Assembly (NCBI GenBank): GCA_046727175.1
Contig: JBKPCD010000061.1
Coordinates: 1 to 59,660 of the forward strand
Length of the DNA: 59,660 nt
DNA from: JBKPCD01 sp046727175
Lineage (GTDB): Bacteria; Acidobacteriota; Vicinamibacteria; Vicinamibacterales; 2-12-FULL-66-21
Direction of reading: 5' to 3'
The number at the start of each line of letters is the position of its first letter. Positions within the stretch are counted from its first letter, which is position 1. The notes under the pieces were generated by a model. That model made no database searches. It saw only the letters and a list, made by a program, of their open reading frames with translations, and was not told where the DNA came from. Shown piece after piece: positions 35,105 through 43,612 of this stretch. Position numbers and translations under genes: made by a program.

Positions 35105-37188
35105 CGGACGCGGAACTCCAGCTGTCGCATCGCCGTGCCACCGCCTGAAAGCAGCGTCTCGGCTTCGACGCGAAGCACATATCGACCCGGCGCAAATTCC
35201 TTCAGAGGGATGGTGGCGGCATAGCCGTACCCTCCCTTCGCGCCCTTCAGCTCCTCGCTCTTCCGCTCGTCCTTCGCCGTGAACACAGCCTTCCCGTCGT
35301 CGGCGAGGACGGTTGTCCTGATTGCAACGCGGTGGGGCACCTTCGTCTGGTTGTCGTAGATCTCGGTGAAGAGCATGATGGTGTCGTTGCGAGGGAACTC
35401 GCGCAGCGCGACTGGTGGCGCCGGAAGGACCTCTTTGAATTCGGGATCCGGATTCGCAGTCGGCAGCCGGCTCGCGAACGCAGATGTCAGCAGGATGCCG
35501 CTCATGGCGAGGTCGCTCTTCGAAAAGTCGGGAACCTCGAGATCGTACAGAACGGATCCGATCGCTCCACCCCCGGTCTCCCGAACACCGACCCGCAGCT
35601 TGTAATTACCCGGCGGCACCTCGAGACGACGAGCAATCCTCATGCCGCTCTGCGCGACGATCTCCTGCGTCTGCGGACGCAATCTCAGGTTGACGATGTC
35701 GTGACCGCCATCCTTGACTCTGCCGTTCGGATCCACCGCAATGACCGCGACTTCCACATCGTCGACGAACAGCCCGTTGCTCTGAGCGAATTTCAAACCT
35801 GCGCCGTCGACCTCGAGTGTCAGGGCGACGGACGCGTTCGGCGCCGCACCTTTCAGGGGCGCGGCAAACATGGTCAAGCCAAGCCCACTGACGGGGACCG
35901 GACTATCCAGCGCCTCCCGCAGCGCGGGGGTTACCTTCTGGTTGCTGACGGCGGTGTTGGAGTTCTCCTTCGGTCGTCCTTTGGGAGACAGATAACCGCT
36001 GCGCGCGCGCACAGTCATGCCCGGGCGCTTTACCTTGACCTGGACCGGGCGGAAACGGCCGTCGCGCCGCTCATCGTTCGAGTAATAACCCAGCACGTAG
36101 TAGCTGCTGTTGTCCTGGATGATGCGGGCGAACGCGGACCGAAAATCGTTCCGGTTGACGGCGGCAAAGCCTCCCGTCTCTTCGGAGATCACTCGAAGAC
36201 TGTCCTGCGCGAGCCGCAGCTCCTGCTGCAGCGTCTGCGTCCCCAGTGAGTTGTCCTCCGGCAGATTCTGGAGTTCCATCGTTTCGTCGAACATCGCGCC
36301 GAGTCCGCGCGGATCGACGCCGTAGAAGCTCACGTTCGCGCGGCTCGCCGCGGCAATCGCGTCCTTCGTCTCCTGCATGATGTCGGACGCGTAGCGGTTC
36401 TGGATTGGATTCGTGACGTCGTAATCGATGCCTTCGCTGATGAACACGACGGCCTTGCGGCGCCCGCGAATGCCACTCATGTAATCGGCAACGGACCGGA
36501 GCGTCGAGAGAGACGCCCGCGCGTTGTGGGCGCGCTCCGCCTCGCTGAGATCTCTGGGCGGCTCGCCGGATCCGGTCTCACGCTGGCGGTTGTAGTCATC
36601 GATCTTTTCGAGAGTCGCCGAGCGCAGCTTTCGGCCCGAGAAGCCATCGATCGCGTGCAGCAGCAGGCGCCTGCTGCTGGTGAACTCCTGCGAAGCTTCC
36701 TTGCCTCCGCCCGTCACGACGATCGCCGCGATGTCGTTCGCCCCGAGGTAGCGTTCGACGAATTGCTTCGCGGCCATCTTCACGCGTGCAGTCTGGGAGA
36801 AGCTGGTGTGCAGGTTGTCGAGCACCAGAACCACCACGCGCCCGTTGAATTCCGTGCGGTTGCTCTGCACGTCCGGCTCGATCGGCGAGCGCGCGAAGAG
36901 CGGCGGATCCGCGCGCTCGATCGGCAGGTCCACGAGCGAGCAGATTGAAATCGACTGTGGTTTGCCCTGTTCGAGGACCTGGAAATCGTCCTTGGTCAAC
37001 CCGCGCACGAAATTCCCGGCGGCGTCGGTGACGACCGCGTCGATCTCGACGTAGTTGACTTCCACCTTGAACGTGACCGGTGGCTGCTGGTCAGCAGGGC
37101 GGGGTGAAGACGTCGCCGGCGGCTGCTGCGCAGCGTGGGTGAGACCGCCGAGCAGAACGAGTAGAACGGTTGCTGTTTTGTTTGACAT
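35101..37188 (-). CDS. exported VWFA-related (von Willebrand A) domain protein
   Basis: 695 residues of the VWFA-related acidobacterial family. Signal peptide (1-20), then the family's N-terminal strand block (VEVNYVEIDAVVTDAAGNFVRGLTKDDFQVLEQGKPQSI), then a von Willebrand A domain with metal-site features VVLVLDNLHTSFSQT (DxxxTS-like), and VVFISEGIDYD. The C-terminal half is a series of beta-sandwich segments ending FAPGRYVLRVEAE. ATG 37188 is about 24 bases after a TATAAT (37211-37216), so the leader is short, and no ribosome site is seen. It is coupled to the small membrane protein downstream, which may anchor or export it. VWA proteins usually mediate metal-dependent protein contacts. Confidence 0.88.
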   Translation of the reverse strand: MSNKTATVLLVLLGGLTHAAQQPPATSSPRPADQQPPVTFKVEVNYVEIDAVVTDAAGNFVRGLTKDDFQVLEQGKPQSISICSLVDLPIERADPPLFARSPIEPDVQSNRTEFNGRVVVLVLDNLHTSFSQTARVKMAAKQFVERYLGANDIAAIVVTGGGKEASQEFTSSRRLLLHAIDGFSGRKLRSATLEKIDDYNRQRETGSGEPPRDLSEAERAHNARASLSTLRSVADYMSGIRGRRKAVVFISEGIDYDVTNPIQNRYASDIMQETKDAIAAASRANVSFYGVDPRGLGAMFDETMELQNLPEDNSLGTQTLQQELRLAQDSLRVISEETGGFAAVNRNDFRSAFARIIQDNSSYYVLGYYSNDERRDGRFRPVQVKVKRPGMTVRARSGYLSPKGRPKENSNTAVSNQKVTPALREALDSPVPVSGLGLTMFAAPLKGAAPNASVALTLEVDGAGLKFAQSNGLFVDDVEVAVIAVDPNGRVKDGGHDIVNLRLRPQTQEIVAQSGMRIARRLEVPPGNYKLRVGVRETGGGAIGSVLYDLEVPDFSKSDLAMSGILLTSAFASRLPTANPDPEFKEVLPAPPVALREFPRNDTIMLFTEIYDNQTKVPHRVAIRTTVLADDGKAVFTAKDERKSEELKGAKGGYGYAATIPLKEFAPGRYVLRVEAETLLSGGGTAMRQLEFRVR

Positions 37189-37219
37189 ACAGGGTTCGGA
37201 GGGTAGGTGCACATTATAA

Positions 37220-37421
37220 GGCGTCGGCAGCTCGGTGGTTCGGTAGTTCGGTGGTTCGATCGCTGGGTTCCAGGATTCGCGGCCGAAACCCCGACCCGCT
37301 TCCGTTTCGTTATGATGGTGACACGGATTGAAGACGAGACGAGATCGTCGGAGTCTCGGTCGAGAGCGCATGGTGCGAGAGCGAGCTACCGAGCAACCGA
37401 GCCTCCGAGCTACCGGACGCC
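37220..37421. repeat. long inverted word repeat between divergent genes
   Basis: Left arm 37220-37258 and right arm 37383-37421 are about 39 bases each and roughly 80 percent complementary. Both are octamer arrays (CGGTGGTT, CGGTAGTT and GAGCTACC, GAGCAACC, GAGCCTCC). The 124-base loop between them has no feature I recognise. Confidence 0.85.
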
Positions 37422-37450
37422 TAGCACCAAGCCCGGGCTATACTTAGGAA

Positions 37451-38629
37451 ATGCCGCTCCCGATCGCCGCCGTCCAGCGGGCGCTGCAGGAAGATCGCCT
37501 CGACGGCTGGCTGCTGTACGACTTCCACGGGTCGAATCCCATCGCATCGCGTTTGTCCGGTCTCGCGAACGCGGGAAAGTTGACGACGCGCCGCTGGTAC
37601 TACCTCGTACCGGCAACGGGCGAACCTCGCGGACTCGTGCACGCGATCGAGCGGCACAATCTGGACGGGCTCCCGGGCGACAAACGGCCGTACGCGGGCC
37701 GTGAGGAGCTGTCGTCGGGGCTGCGCGATCTGCTCCGGGGGATGAAGCGCATCGCGATGGAATACTCCCCCGGCAACGCGATTCCGTACGTATCGCGCGT
37801 CGACGCCGGAACCGTCGAGGTCGTGAGGCAACTCGGCATCGACGTGACCTCTTCCGGTGACCTCGTTCAACGATTCGAGGCGGTCTGGACGGACGAGGCA
37901 TTCGCGACCCATCAGGCCGCCGCCGACCGTTTATATCGAATCAAGGACCGCGCGTTCGAGCTCGTCCGTCACCGCATGCGCCAGGCTGGTCCCTTGAACG
38001 AATACGAGCTGCAACAGGCGATGCTCGAGTGGTTTGGCGACGAAGGTCTCGCGACCAGCGATCCGCCGAGCGTATCGGCACAAGAGAACGCGGGGAATCC
38101 GCATTACACCGCCACACGCGAGCTGAATCGCGCGATTCGTCCCAACGAGATTCTGCTGGTCGACCTCTGGGGTAAGCTTCCCCAGCTCGGCGCAGTCTTT
38201 GCTGACATCACCTGGGTCGGCTTCACGGGGTCGTCCGTGCCCGACAAATACGCGCGCGCATTCGAGGCAGCTCGCAACGGGCGGGATGCCGCCATCGATC
38301 TCGTTCAAACGTCGGTGAAGGAGGGCCGCGATCTTCGCGGCTTCGAGGTGGACCGCGTCTGCCGCAAGGTGATCGAACAGGCCGGCTTCGGCGCGCAGTT
38401 CATTCATCGGACCGGCCACAGCCTCGGAGAGGACGTTCACGGCAATGGCGTGCACATGGACGATTACGAGACGCACGACGATCGCCGGCTGATTCCGGGC
38501 ACTGGCTTCACGATCGAGCCGGGCATCTACACTGATGAGTTCGGCGTCCGAACCGAAATCAACATGTTCGTCGGAGAACGGGAAGCCCGGGTCACCGGGC
38601 CTTGCCAGACGGAGATAGTCAAACTGTAG
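37451..38629 (+). CDS. M24 family Xaa-Pro aminopeptidase-like protein
   Basis: 392 residues of the creatinase/aminopeptidase P fold. All five metal ligands are seen: Asp of LLVDLWGK, Asp of VFADITW, His of HRTGHSLGEDVHG, Glu of GFTIEPGIY and Glu of VRTEINM; HGNGVHMDDYE supplies the usual active-site His. The N-terminal creatinase-like domain covers about residues 1-165. There is no signal peptide, so it acts in the cytoplasm on peptides with a penultimate proline. TATACT ends 6 bases before ATG 37451, with only a weak AGGA in between, so this is another candidate leaderless gene. The following protease gene begins 57 bases after its stop. Confidence 0.9.
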   Translation: MPLPIAAVQRALQEDRLDGWLLYDFHGSNPIASRLSGLANAGKLTTRRWYYLVPATGEPRGLVHAIERHNLDGLPGDKRPYAGREELSSGLRDLLRGMKRIAMEYSPGNAIPYVSRVDAGTVEVVRQLGIDVTSSGDLVQRFEAVWTDEAFATHQAAADRLYRIKDRAFELVRHRMRQAGPLNEYELQQAMLEWFGDEGLATSDPPSVSAQENAGNPHYTATRELNRAIRPNEILLVDLWGKLPQLGAVFADITWVGFTGSSVPDKYARAFEAARNGRDAAIDLVQTSVKEGRDLRGFEVDRVCRKVIEQAGFGAQFIHRTGHSLGEDVHGNGVHMDDYETHDDRRLIPGTGFTIEPGIYTDEFGVRTEINMFVGEREARVTGPCQTEIVKL

Positions 38630-38685
38630 TTTCCGGCTTCAGCCGGCTACCGATCGCCGCACAGGATCGTCTCAGGAGATGCATG

Positions 38686-40248
38686 ATGTCCACGCGAAAG
38701 ACCACGCTCTTTTACGCCATTCTCATCGCCATCGCGTCGGCCGCCGTCGGAATGGTGATTGCCTCGCAGTGGGGCCTGCCGCAGGCGTCGTCGGCGCAAA
38801 CGATCAACGTGCCGGCGTCGAACAGCGCGCCGCTGAGCGGTCCGATCGACGCGACGACGTTCCGGAACATCGCCAAGGCGCAAAGTCCGATGGTCGTCAG
38901 CATCCAGACCGCGGCGCATCTGCGCAACCGTGAGATGACGGAGTTCTTTGGCGGCGACGACCTGCTGCGGCGGTTTTTCGGCGGTCAGCCTCCGCAGGGA
39001 CGCGGCCGGCGCGGCCAGCCGACTCCGCGCTCGCCGGGCGACGATGACGGACCGATGATGCAGGGTGCCGGAACCGGCTTCGTCATCGACAAGGCGGGCC
39101 TCATCCTGACGAACAACCACGTCGTCGAGGACGCCGAAGACATCCGCGTCGGGCTCTTCGGCGGCGGCTTCAACGAGAACTTCGCCGCGAAAGTCGTTGG
39201 ACGCGATGCGCTGACCGACAGCGCGCTCATTCAGTTGACCGAGACGCCGTCGGCACCGCTGGTCGAAGCGAAGTTCGGAGATTCCGAGCAGATGCAACCG
39301 GGCGACTGGGTCATGGCGATTGGAAATCCCTTCCAGCTGAGCCACACGGTCACGGTCGGTGTCATCTCCGCTCTGGGGCGTCCGTTTGGTGGAACGGCGA
39401 CGCGGCCGCAGAAGATGCTGCAGACCGACGCCGCGATTAATCCGGGGAATTCCGGCGGACCGCTGCTCAACATCCGCGGCGAAGTCGTCGGCATGAACAC
39501 CGCGATCTACACCGACGCCGCGCGCTCCGCCAACATCGGCATCGGATTCGCGACGCCAATCAACGCAATCCGCGACATCCTTCCGCAACTTCGAACGGGG
39601 AAGGTCACACGCGGCGTCGTTGGCGTGACCGTATCGAACGAGCCGATCTCGAAGCAGACCGCGGCGGCCTTTGGCCTGCCAAACACGAACGGTGCCGTCC
39701 TCAGGACTGTCCTCGAAGGCCAACCCGCCGACAAAGCCGGCCTCAAGCGGGGTGACGTCATCACCGAGTTCAACGGGCGGCCGGTCAAGGATAGCGACGC
39801 GCTCGTCGCGATGGTCGTGTCGACGAAGCCGGGGTCGACGGTTCCGGTGACGGTCTATCGCGACAAGAAGCCGATGACGTTCAACATCACCGTCGCCGAG
39901 CTCGATCTCGACGCCGAACAGGGCCGAATGACGCGCTCGCCACAGGGAAATGAACCGGCAACGACGGGCTTCGGCATGGAGCTCGAGGCAATCACGCCAG
40001 ATGTCGCGCGGGAGCTCGAGCTTCCACGCGGCCGAGGAGGCGCGCGGGTTACTCGCATCGAACGCAACAGCGCTGCGGCGCTCGCCGGCATCCAGCCCGA
40101 TGATGTCATCCTCGAAGTAAATCGTCAGTCGGTGACGAGCGTCACCCAGATTACGCGCGAGCTGCAGAAGGCGCAGCCGGGCGACATCGTGTTCCTCGTC
40201 GTGTGGCGCGAGAACCAGGAGATGTTCGTCACGATGACGAAAAGGTAG
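38686..40248 (+). CDS. Do/DegP-family periplasmic serine protease
   Basis: 520 residues: an N-terminal membrane anchor or signal (LFYAILIAIASAAVGMVIA), a trypsin-like domain with His (TNNHVVED), Asp (ALTDSALIQL) and Ser (INPGNSGGPLL), and two PDZ domains (about 300-390 and 420-520). Family members form oligomers that degrade or refold damaged envelope proteins. A Gly/Arg/Pro-rich stretch (PPQGRGRRGQPTPRSPGDD) fills the LA loop region, which controls activation in DegP. ATG 38686 is favoured over 38683 because AGGAG is then 7 bases away. A strong terminator follows. Confidence 0.92.
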   Translation: MSTRKTTLFYAILIAIASAAVGMVIASQWGLPQASSAQTINVPASNSAPLSGPIDATTFRNIAKAQSPMVVSIQTAAHLRNREMTEFFGGDDLLRRFFGGQPPQGRGRRGQPTPRSPGDDDGPMMQGAGTGFVIDKAGLILTNNHVVEDAEDIRVGLFGGGFNENFAAKVVGRDALTDSALIQLTETPSAPLVEAKFGDSEQMQPGDWVMAIGNPFQLSHTVTVGVISALGRPFGGTATRPQKMLQTDAAINPGNSGGPLLNIRGEVVGMNTAIYTDAARSANIGIGFATPINAIRDILPQLRTGKVTRGVVGVTVSNEPISKQTAAAFGLPNTNGAVLRTVLEGQPADKAGLKRGDVITEFNGRPVKDSDALVAMVVSTKPGSTVPVTVYRDKKPMTFNITVAELDLDAEQGRMTRSPQGNEPATTGFGMELEAITPDVARELELPRGRGGARVTRIERNSAAALAGIQPDDVILEVNRQSVTSVTQITRELQKAQPGDIVFLVVWRENQEMFVTMTKR

Positions 40249-40257
40249 ATCTGGGCC

Positions 40258-40277
40258 GGTAGCTCGGTAGCTGGCGC
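40258..40277. repeat. GGTAGCTC word pair
   Basis: Two words GGTAGCTC, GGTAGCTG of the octamer family, ten bases after the protease stop codon. Confidence 0.5.
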
Positions 40278-40306
40278 GTCGATACGAGCTGCTGATTCGT
40301 TCATCA

Positions 40307-40344
40307 AATCGCTGGCGGGTCAAACCGCCAGCGATTTTCTGTTT
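40307..40344 (+). terminator. intrinsic terminator after the DegP-type gene
   Basis: A perfect 12-bp stem (AATCGCTGGCGG, CCGCCAGCGATT) with a 6-base loop, followed by TTTTCTGTTT. It ends the protease transcript; the next gene's ribosome site lies right after it. Confidence 0.88.
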
Positions 40345-40359
40345 GCGGCAGGAGATCTT

Positions 40360-41637
40360 GTGACCTCACCTCTTCACGAAGAAATCCTCGCCCGCATCCG
40401 CCAGCACGGCCCGATTACGGTCGCGGAATTCATGGAACTCGCGCTCTATCACCGGCAACACGGTTACTACACGTCGTGTTCCGGACGTTCGGGGAAGAAC
40501 GGCGATTACTTCACGAGCGTCGACGTCGGTCCTCTTTTCGGCGAGCTGATTGCCGTGCAGCTTGCCGAAATGTGGGATGTGCTCGCTCGGTCGGGCGACA
40601 GGCGATTCGATCTCGTCGAGGTCGGCGCTGGAGACGGCCGGCTCACCCGGGACATCCTCGATACGATCGCGCGAGAGCATCCAGCGCTTTACGAGAACGT
40701 TCGAGTTACCCTCGTCGAACGAAGTCCACTCGCGCGCGATGCGCAACTTACGACGCTTGGAACGCATGCGGATCGAATCGTCGCGACGTTAGCGGAGCTT
40801 CCCGACCCCCGAAACAGGGAACCGCGAACGGCTTCTCTCAGTGCGCACGAGGCGCTCTCCGAACCGCGAACCAACGAGCTACCGGGCCAGCGAACTACCG
40901 CGCTACCAGTCTCCGGCTCCCGGCCCTCCGGCCCCCGGCCCCCTGGCCCCGGGACCCCGGGCGCAGGATTCACAGGCGTGATTCTCGCCAACGAATTGCT
41001 CGACGCGCTGCCCGTTCATGTCGTGACGATGACGAACGAAGGCCCGCGTGAGATCTACGTCGACCAGCGGAACCGCGTCCTAATCGAAGTCGAAGGGCCG
41101 GTCGGCGATGCCCGGCTGTGCGAGCGTCTCGCGCGGATCGGCGGAGGCCTACAGCCCGGTTGGCGGCGGGAGATATCGCTCGAGGCAGATCGCTGGATCG
41201 CTCGCGCGGGCGCGGCACTCGACCGCGGTTTCGTCCTCCTCTTCGACTACGCGCACGAGTGGTGTCAGTTCGATACAGGCGTGTATGCGAACGGAACGCT
41301 GACCGCCTATGGCGATCACACTGCCGGTTCAGTGCATTGGCTCTCCTCTCCCGGCGCCTTCGACTTGACGTCCCATGTCGATCTGACGTCGATTCGGCGT
41401 GCTGCCGAGAGCGTCGGACTACACTCGCTTGGCTGTGTGGATCAGACGTACTTTCTCCTGGCGCTCGGGCTTGTGGCTCGTCTGACAGGATCAGATGCGG
41501 GTTCACTACGGCGGCGTCTCGCGGCAAAGACACTCATGTTTCCCGGAGGCCTCGGCAGTACGATGAAGGCGATTGTCTTCGCGAAGGATGCGGGACGTCC
41601 GTCACTTCGCGGTTTCGGTCACGGCCGCATGACGTGA
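40360..41637 (+). CDS. MidA/NDUFAF7-family SAM-dependent methyltransferase
   Basis: 425 residues of the COG1565 family, whose mitochondrial member methylates an arginine of complex I. Seen: YYTSCSGRSGKNGDYFTSVDVGPLFGELIA at the N-terminus, the SAM loop VEVGAGDGRLTRDIL, VTLVERSPLARDAQ, VILANELLDALPVHVV and VLLFDYAHEWCQF. Start GTG 40360 with AGGAG upstream. Residues about 150-204 (LPDPRNREPRT to PGTPGAG) are not part of the family; they are encoded by word repeats (40806-40972) inserted in frame between two core strands. Bacterial substrates are unknown. Confidence 0.87.
   Translation: MTSPLHEEILARIRQHGPITVAEFMELALYHRQHGYYTSCSGRSGKNGDYFTSVDVGPLFGELIAVQLAEMWDVLARSGDRRFDLVEVGAGDGRLTRDILDTIAREHPALYENVRVTLVERSPLARDAQLTTLGTHADRIVATLAELPDPRNREPRTASLSAHEALSEPRTNELPGQRTTALPVSGSRPSGPRPPGPGTPGAGFTGVILANELLDALPVHVVTMTNEGPREIYVDQRNRVLIEVEGPVGDARLCERLARIGGGLQPGWRREISLEADRWIARAGAALDRGFVLLFDYAHEWCQFDTGVYANGTLTAYGDHTAGSVHWLSSPGAFDLTSHVDLTSIRRAAESVGLHSLGCVDQTYFLLALGLVARLTGSDAGSLRRRLAAKTLMFPGGLGSTMKAIVFAKDAGRPSLRGFGHGRMT
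40806..40972. repeat. in-frame word-repeat insertion in the MidA-like gene
   Basis: About 167 bases: first GAACCGC, GAACCAAC, GAGCTACC, GAACTACC words, then CGGCTCC, CGGCCCT, CGGCCCC, CCTGGCC words at a period of 7. It adds about 55 Pro/Arg/Ser-rich residues without breaking the frame. Confidence 0.75.
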
Positions 41638-41841
41638 TTCCCTCGCGCCTGCTCGTGTTGCCAGCACACTCGCGCGACGTCCGTTGCCGCACTCAGCCGC
41701 TCGAGTTTTTCATTTTTCGCGTCTGGACGGCACGACTCATGAACGTGCTGACCGTCGCGTGCAGGCTCATGGGACAAGGCGGAAGTTAGCGGGGGAGCCG
41801 CCGCGCGGCTGATGCCGTCGTGGAGCGGCGGATCCGATATC

Positions 41842-41848
41842 GTTATAA
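41842..41848 (+). promoter_or_regulatory. -10 region upstream of the CYTH gene
   Basis: TTATAAT lies about 70 bases before the CYTH start, in a 278-base gap with no other feature apart from this. It would give a leader of about 60 bases for the CYTH-murU-like unit. Confidence 0.4.
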
Positions 41849-41915
41849 TCCGCACAACACGAACGCATCACGGCTGTGTCGCACTTACACCTTGTTCGAT
41901 ATACCGGGAGCATTC

Positions 41916-42488
41916 ATGGACACAACTATCCTGGAACGGGAGATCAAGCTCCGGTTTGCGTCCGCGGAGGAAGCGCGATCTGCGGTGTTGGCGACAAGCG
42001 CGACGCCGCTCCTCGGACGACGGCTCCAGGAAGACTCACTGCTCGATACCGACGACGAGCAGTTGCGACGACGCCGATGCGTGCTGCGTGTGCGTGTCGA
42101 ATGCGGCAAGAGCCGCGTCACCTTCAAGGGGCCGGTCCAACCCGGCACGACGAAACTGCGCGAAGAGCTCGAGACCGTCGTCGGTGACGGCGCGCTCCTG
42201 CTTCGCATCTTCGAGGAGCTGGGACTCCACATCTGGTTTCGTTACGAGAAGTACCGGGAGGAGTTCGCGCACGAGGACGTCATCGTGGCGATTGACGAGA
42301 CCCCCGTCGGCGCGTTCGTCGAGATCGAAGGCGGCGAACAAGGGATCGCGGCGATGGCAGAAGCGCTCGGAAAGTGTCCTGCCGACTACATCCTGGACTC
42401 CTACCGCGGGCTGTTCCTGCGATATCGTGACGAGTACGGGCTCACCGGCGCCGACATGATGTTCGAACAATCGGATGGAGGCGGGTAA
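41916..42488 (+). CDS. CYTH-domain phosphatase/cyclase
   Basis: 190 residues forming one CYTH tunnel. The signature ExExK is present as EREIKLRF; further basic and acidic positions of the tunnel are in LRVRVECGKSRVTFKGP, KLREELET, YRKY-like WFRYEKYREEF, and IDETPVGAFVEIEG. Members include class IV adenylate cyclase, thiamine triphosphatase and inorganic triphosphatase; which applies cannot be told. ATG 41916 has GGGAG 5 bases upstream. Its end overlaps the next gene by 14 bases, so the two are translationally linked. Confidence 0.85.
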   Translation: MDTTILEREIKLRFASAEEARSAVLATSATPLLGRRLQEDSLLDTDDEQLRRRRCVLRVRVECGKSRVTFKGPVQPGTTKLREELETVVGDGALLLRIFEELGLHIWFRYEKYREEFAHEDVIVAIDETPVGAFVEIEGGEQGIAAMAEALGKCPADYILDSYRGLFLRYRDEYGLTGADMMFEQSDGGG

Positions 42489-43437
42489 AGCGCTCCTCCT
42501 GACGGCGGGCCTCGGCACGAGACTCCGTCCGCTCACCTACACGCGCGCAAAGGCGGCCGTGCCCGTCAACGGCGACCCTCTTGCGCGCCGAATCATCCGA
42601 TGGCTGGCGGGGCACGGCATCCGTGACTTCGTCTTGAACCTTCACCATCGTCCGGCAACGATTGCGTCGGTCGTCGGCGATGGATCCGACCTCGGCGTGC
42701 GCGTCCGCTATTCGTGGGAGCAGCCGGTGCTGGGATCGGCGGGCGGTCCGCGGCACGCCTTGCCGCTGCTGTGCGAGCGCGGCGAAGCGCCGTTCTTGAT
42801 CGTCAACGGCGATACGCTGACGGACGTCGACATCCACGACATGCTGCGGGCTCACGTTTCATCTGGTGCGCTGGTCACGATGGCGCTCGTTCCGAATCCG
42901 CAGCCGGACAAATACGGAGGCGTGCGAGTGTCAGCTGACGGTCGCGTGAGCGGGTTCACGCGGCGCGGCGAGGATCGGAGGTCGTTTCATTTCATTGGCG
43001 TCCAGGTCGCCGAGCCGCGTGCGTTTGCTGCGCTGGAGGACGGGGTGCCGGCCGAATCCGTCGGTGCCTTGTATCCTCGTCTGATCGCGCAGAATTCGAC
43101 GAACGTCGCCGCCTTTGTCTGTGGTGCGTCGTTCCAGGACATCGGCACTCCACGCGACTACCTCGAGACGTCGATGGCGCTCGCGGAAGTGGAAGGCCAT
43201 CGCCTGACGAGCGGCGCGCGCGCGTCCATCGCGAACTCCGCGATGATCACGCGGACGGCTCTATGGGACGATGTCGCGATCGGCGCCGACGTGGTGCTGA
43301 CGGATTGTGTAGTCGGGGACGGCGTGCGGATCCCGGACGGCGCCCGCTACGAGCGCTGCGCGATCGTCCGCGCGAACGGCCGATCGCCGGCAGCCGGTGA
43401 ACGCATCGAAGGGGACCTGCTTCTCCACTCGTGGTAG
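42475..43437 (+). CDS. NDP-sugar nucleotidyltransferase, MurU-like
   Basis: 320 residues. LLTAGLGTRLRPLTYTRAKAAVPVNGDPL is the nucleotide-binding N-terminus, FLIVNGDTL the metal Asp, and GPRHALPLL and FQDIGTPRDYLETSMAL further sugar-pocket segments. A short hexapeptide-like tail follows (ANSAMITRTALWDDVAIGADVVLTDCVVGDGVRIPDG). Together with the AmgK-like kinase downstream it matches the AmgK-MurU pair that converts MurNAc to UDP-MurNAc in peptidoglycan recycling. The longer C-terminal tail is closer to GDP-mannose or glucose-1-phosphate transferases, so another sugar is possible. Confidence 0.82.
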   Translation: MEAGKALLLTAGLGTRLRPLTYTRAKAAVPVNGDPLARRIIRWLAGHGIRDFVLNLHHRPATIASVVGDGSDLGVRVRYSWEQPVLGSAGGPRHALPLLCERGEAPFLIVNGDTLTDVDIHDMLRAHVSSGALVTMALVPNPQPDKYGGVRVSADGRVSGFTRRGEDRRSFHFIGVQVAEPRAFAALEDGVPAESVGALYPRLIAQNSTNVAAFVCGASFQDIGTPRDYLETSMALAEVEGHRLTSGARASIANSAMITRTALWDDVAIGADVVLTDCVVGDGVRIPDGARYERCAIVRANGRSPAAGERIEGDLLLHSW

Positions 43438-43612
43438 TCACATTAAAGAAACGGGCCACGGCCATTTCACAAAGACACGATGACGGCAATTGAAACTGTT
43501 TGAATAGAATCCTGCAGATCCCTCTCGTGATCTTCGTACCTCCGTGCTGTTTGTGACAATCGCCGGAGGCGCTCGGCAGTGAAGACCGTCCAATGTTCTA
43601 CAAAGTCGAACT

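Noticed and set aside
37259..37382. mobile element between inverted octamer arrays
   Set aside because: No open frame or target duplication is visible, so it is reported only as a repeat and a finding.
41638..41915. possible small gene between the methyltransferase and CYTH genes
   Set aside because: Frames here are continuations of shadows; no start with a site and no conserved-looking peptide.
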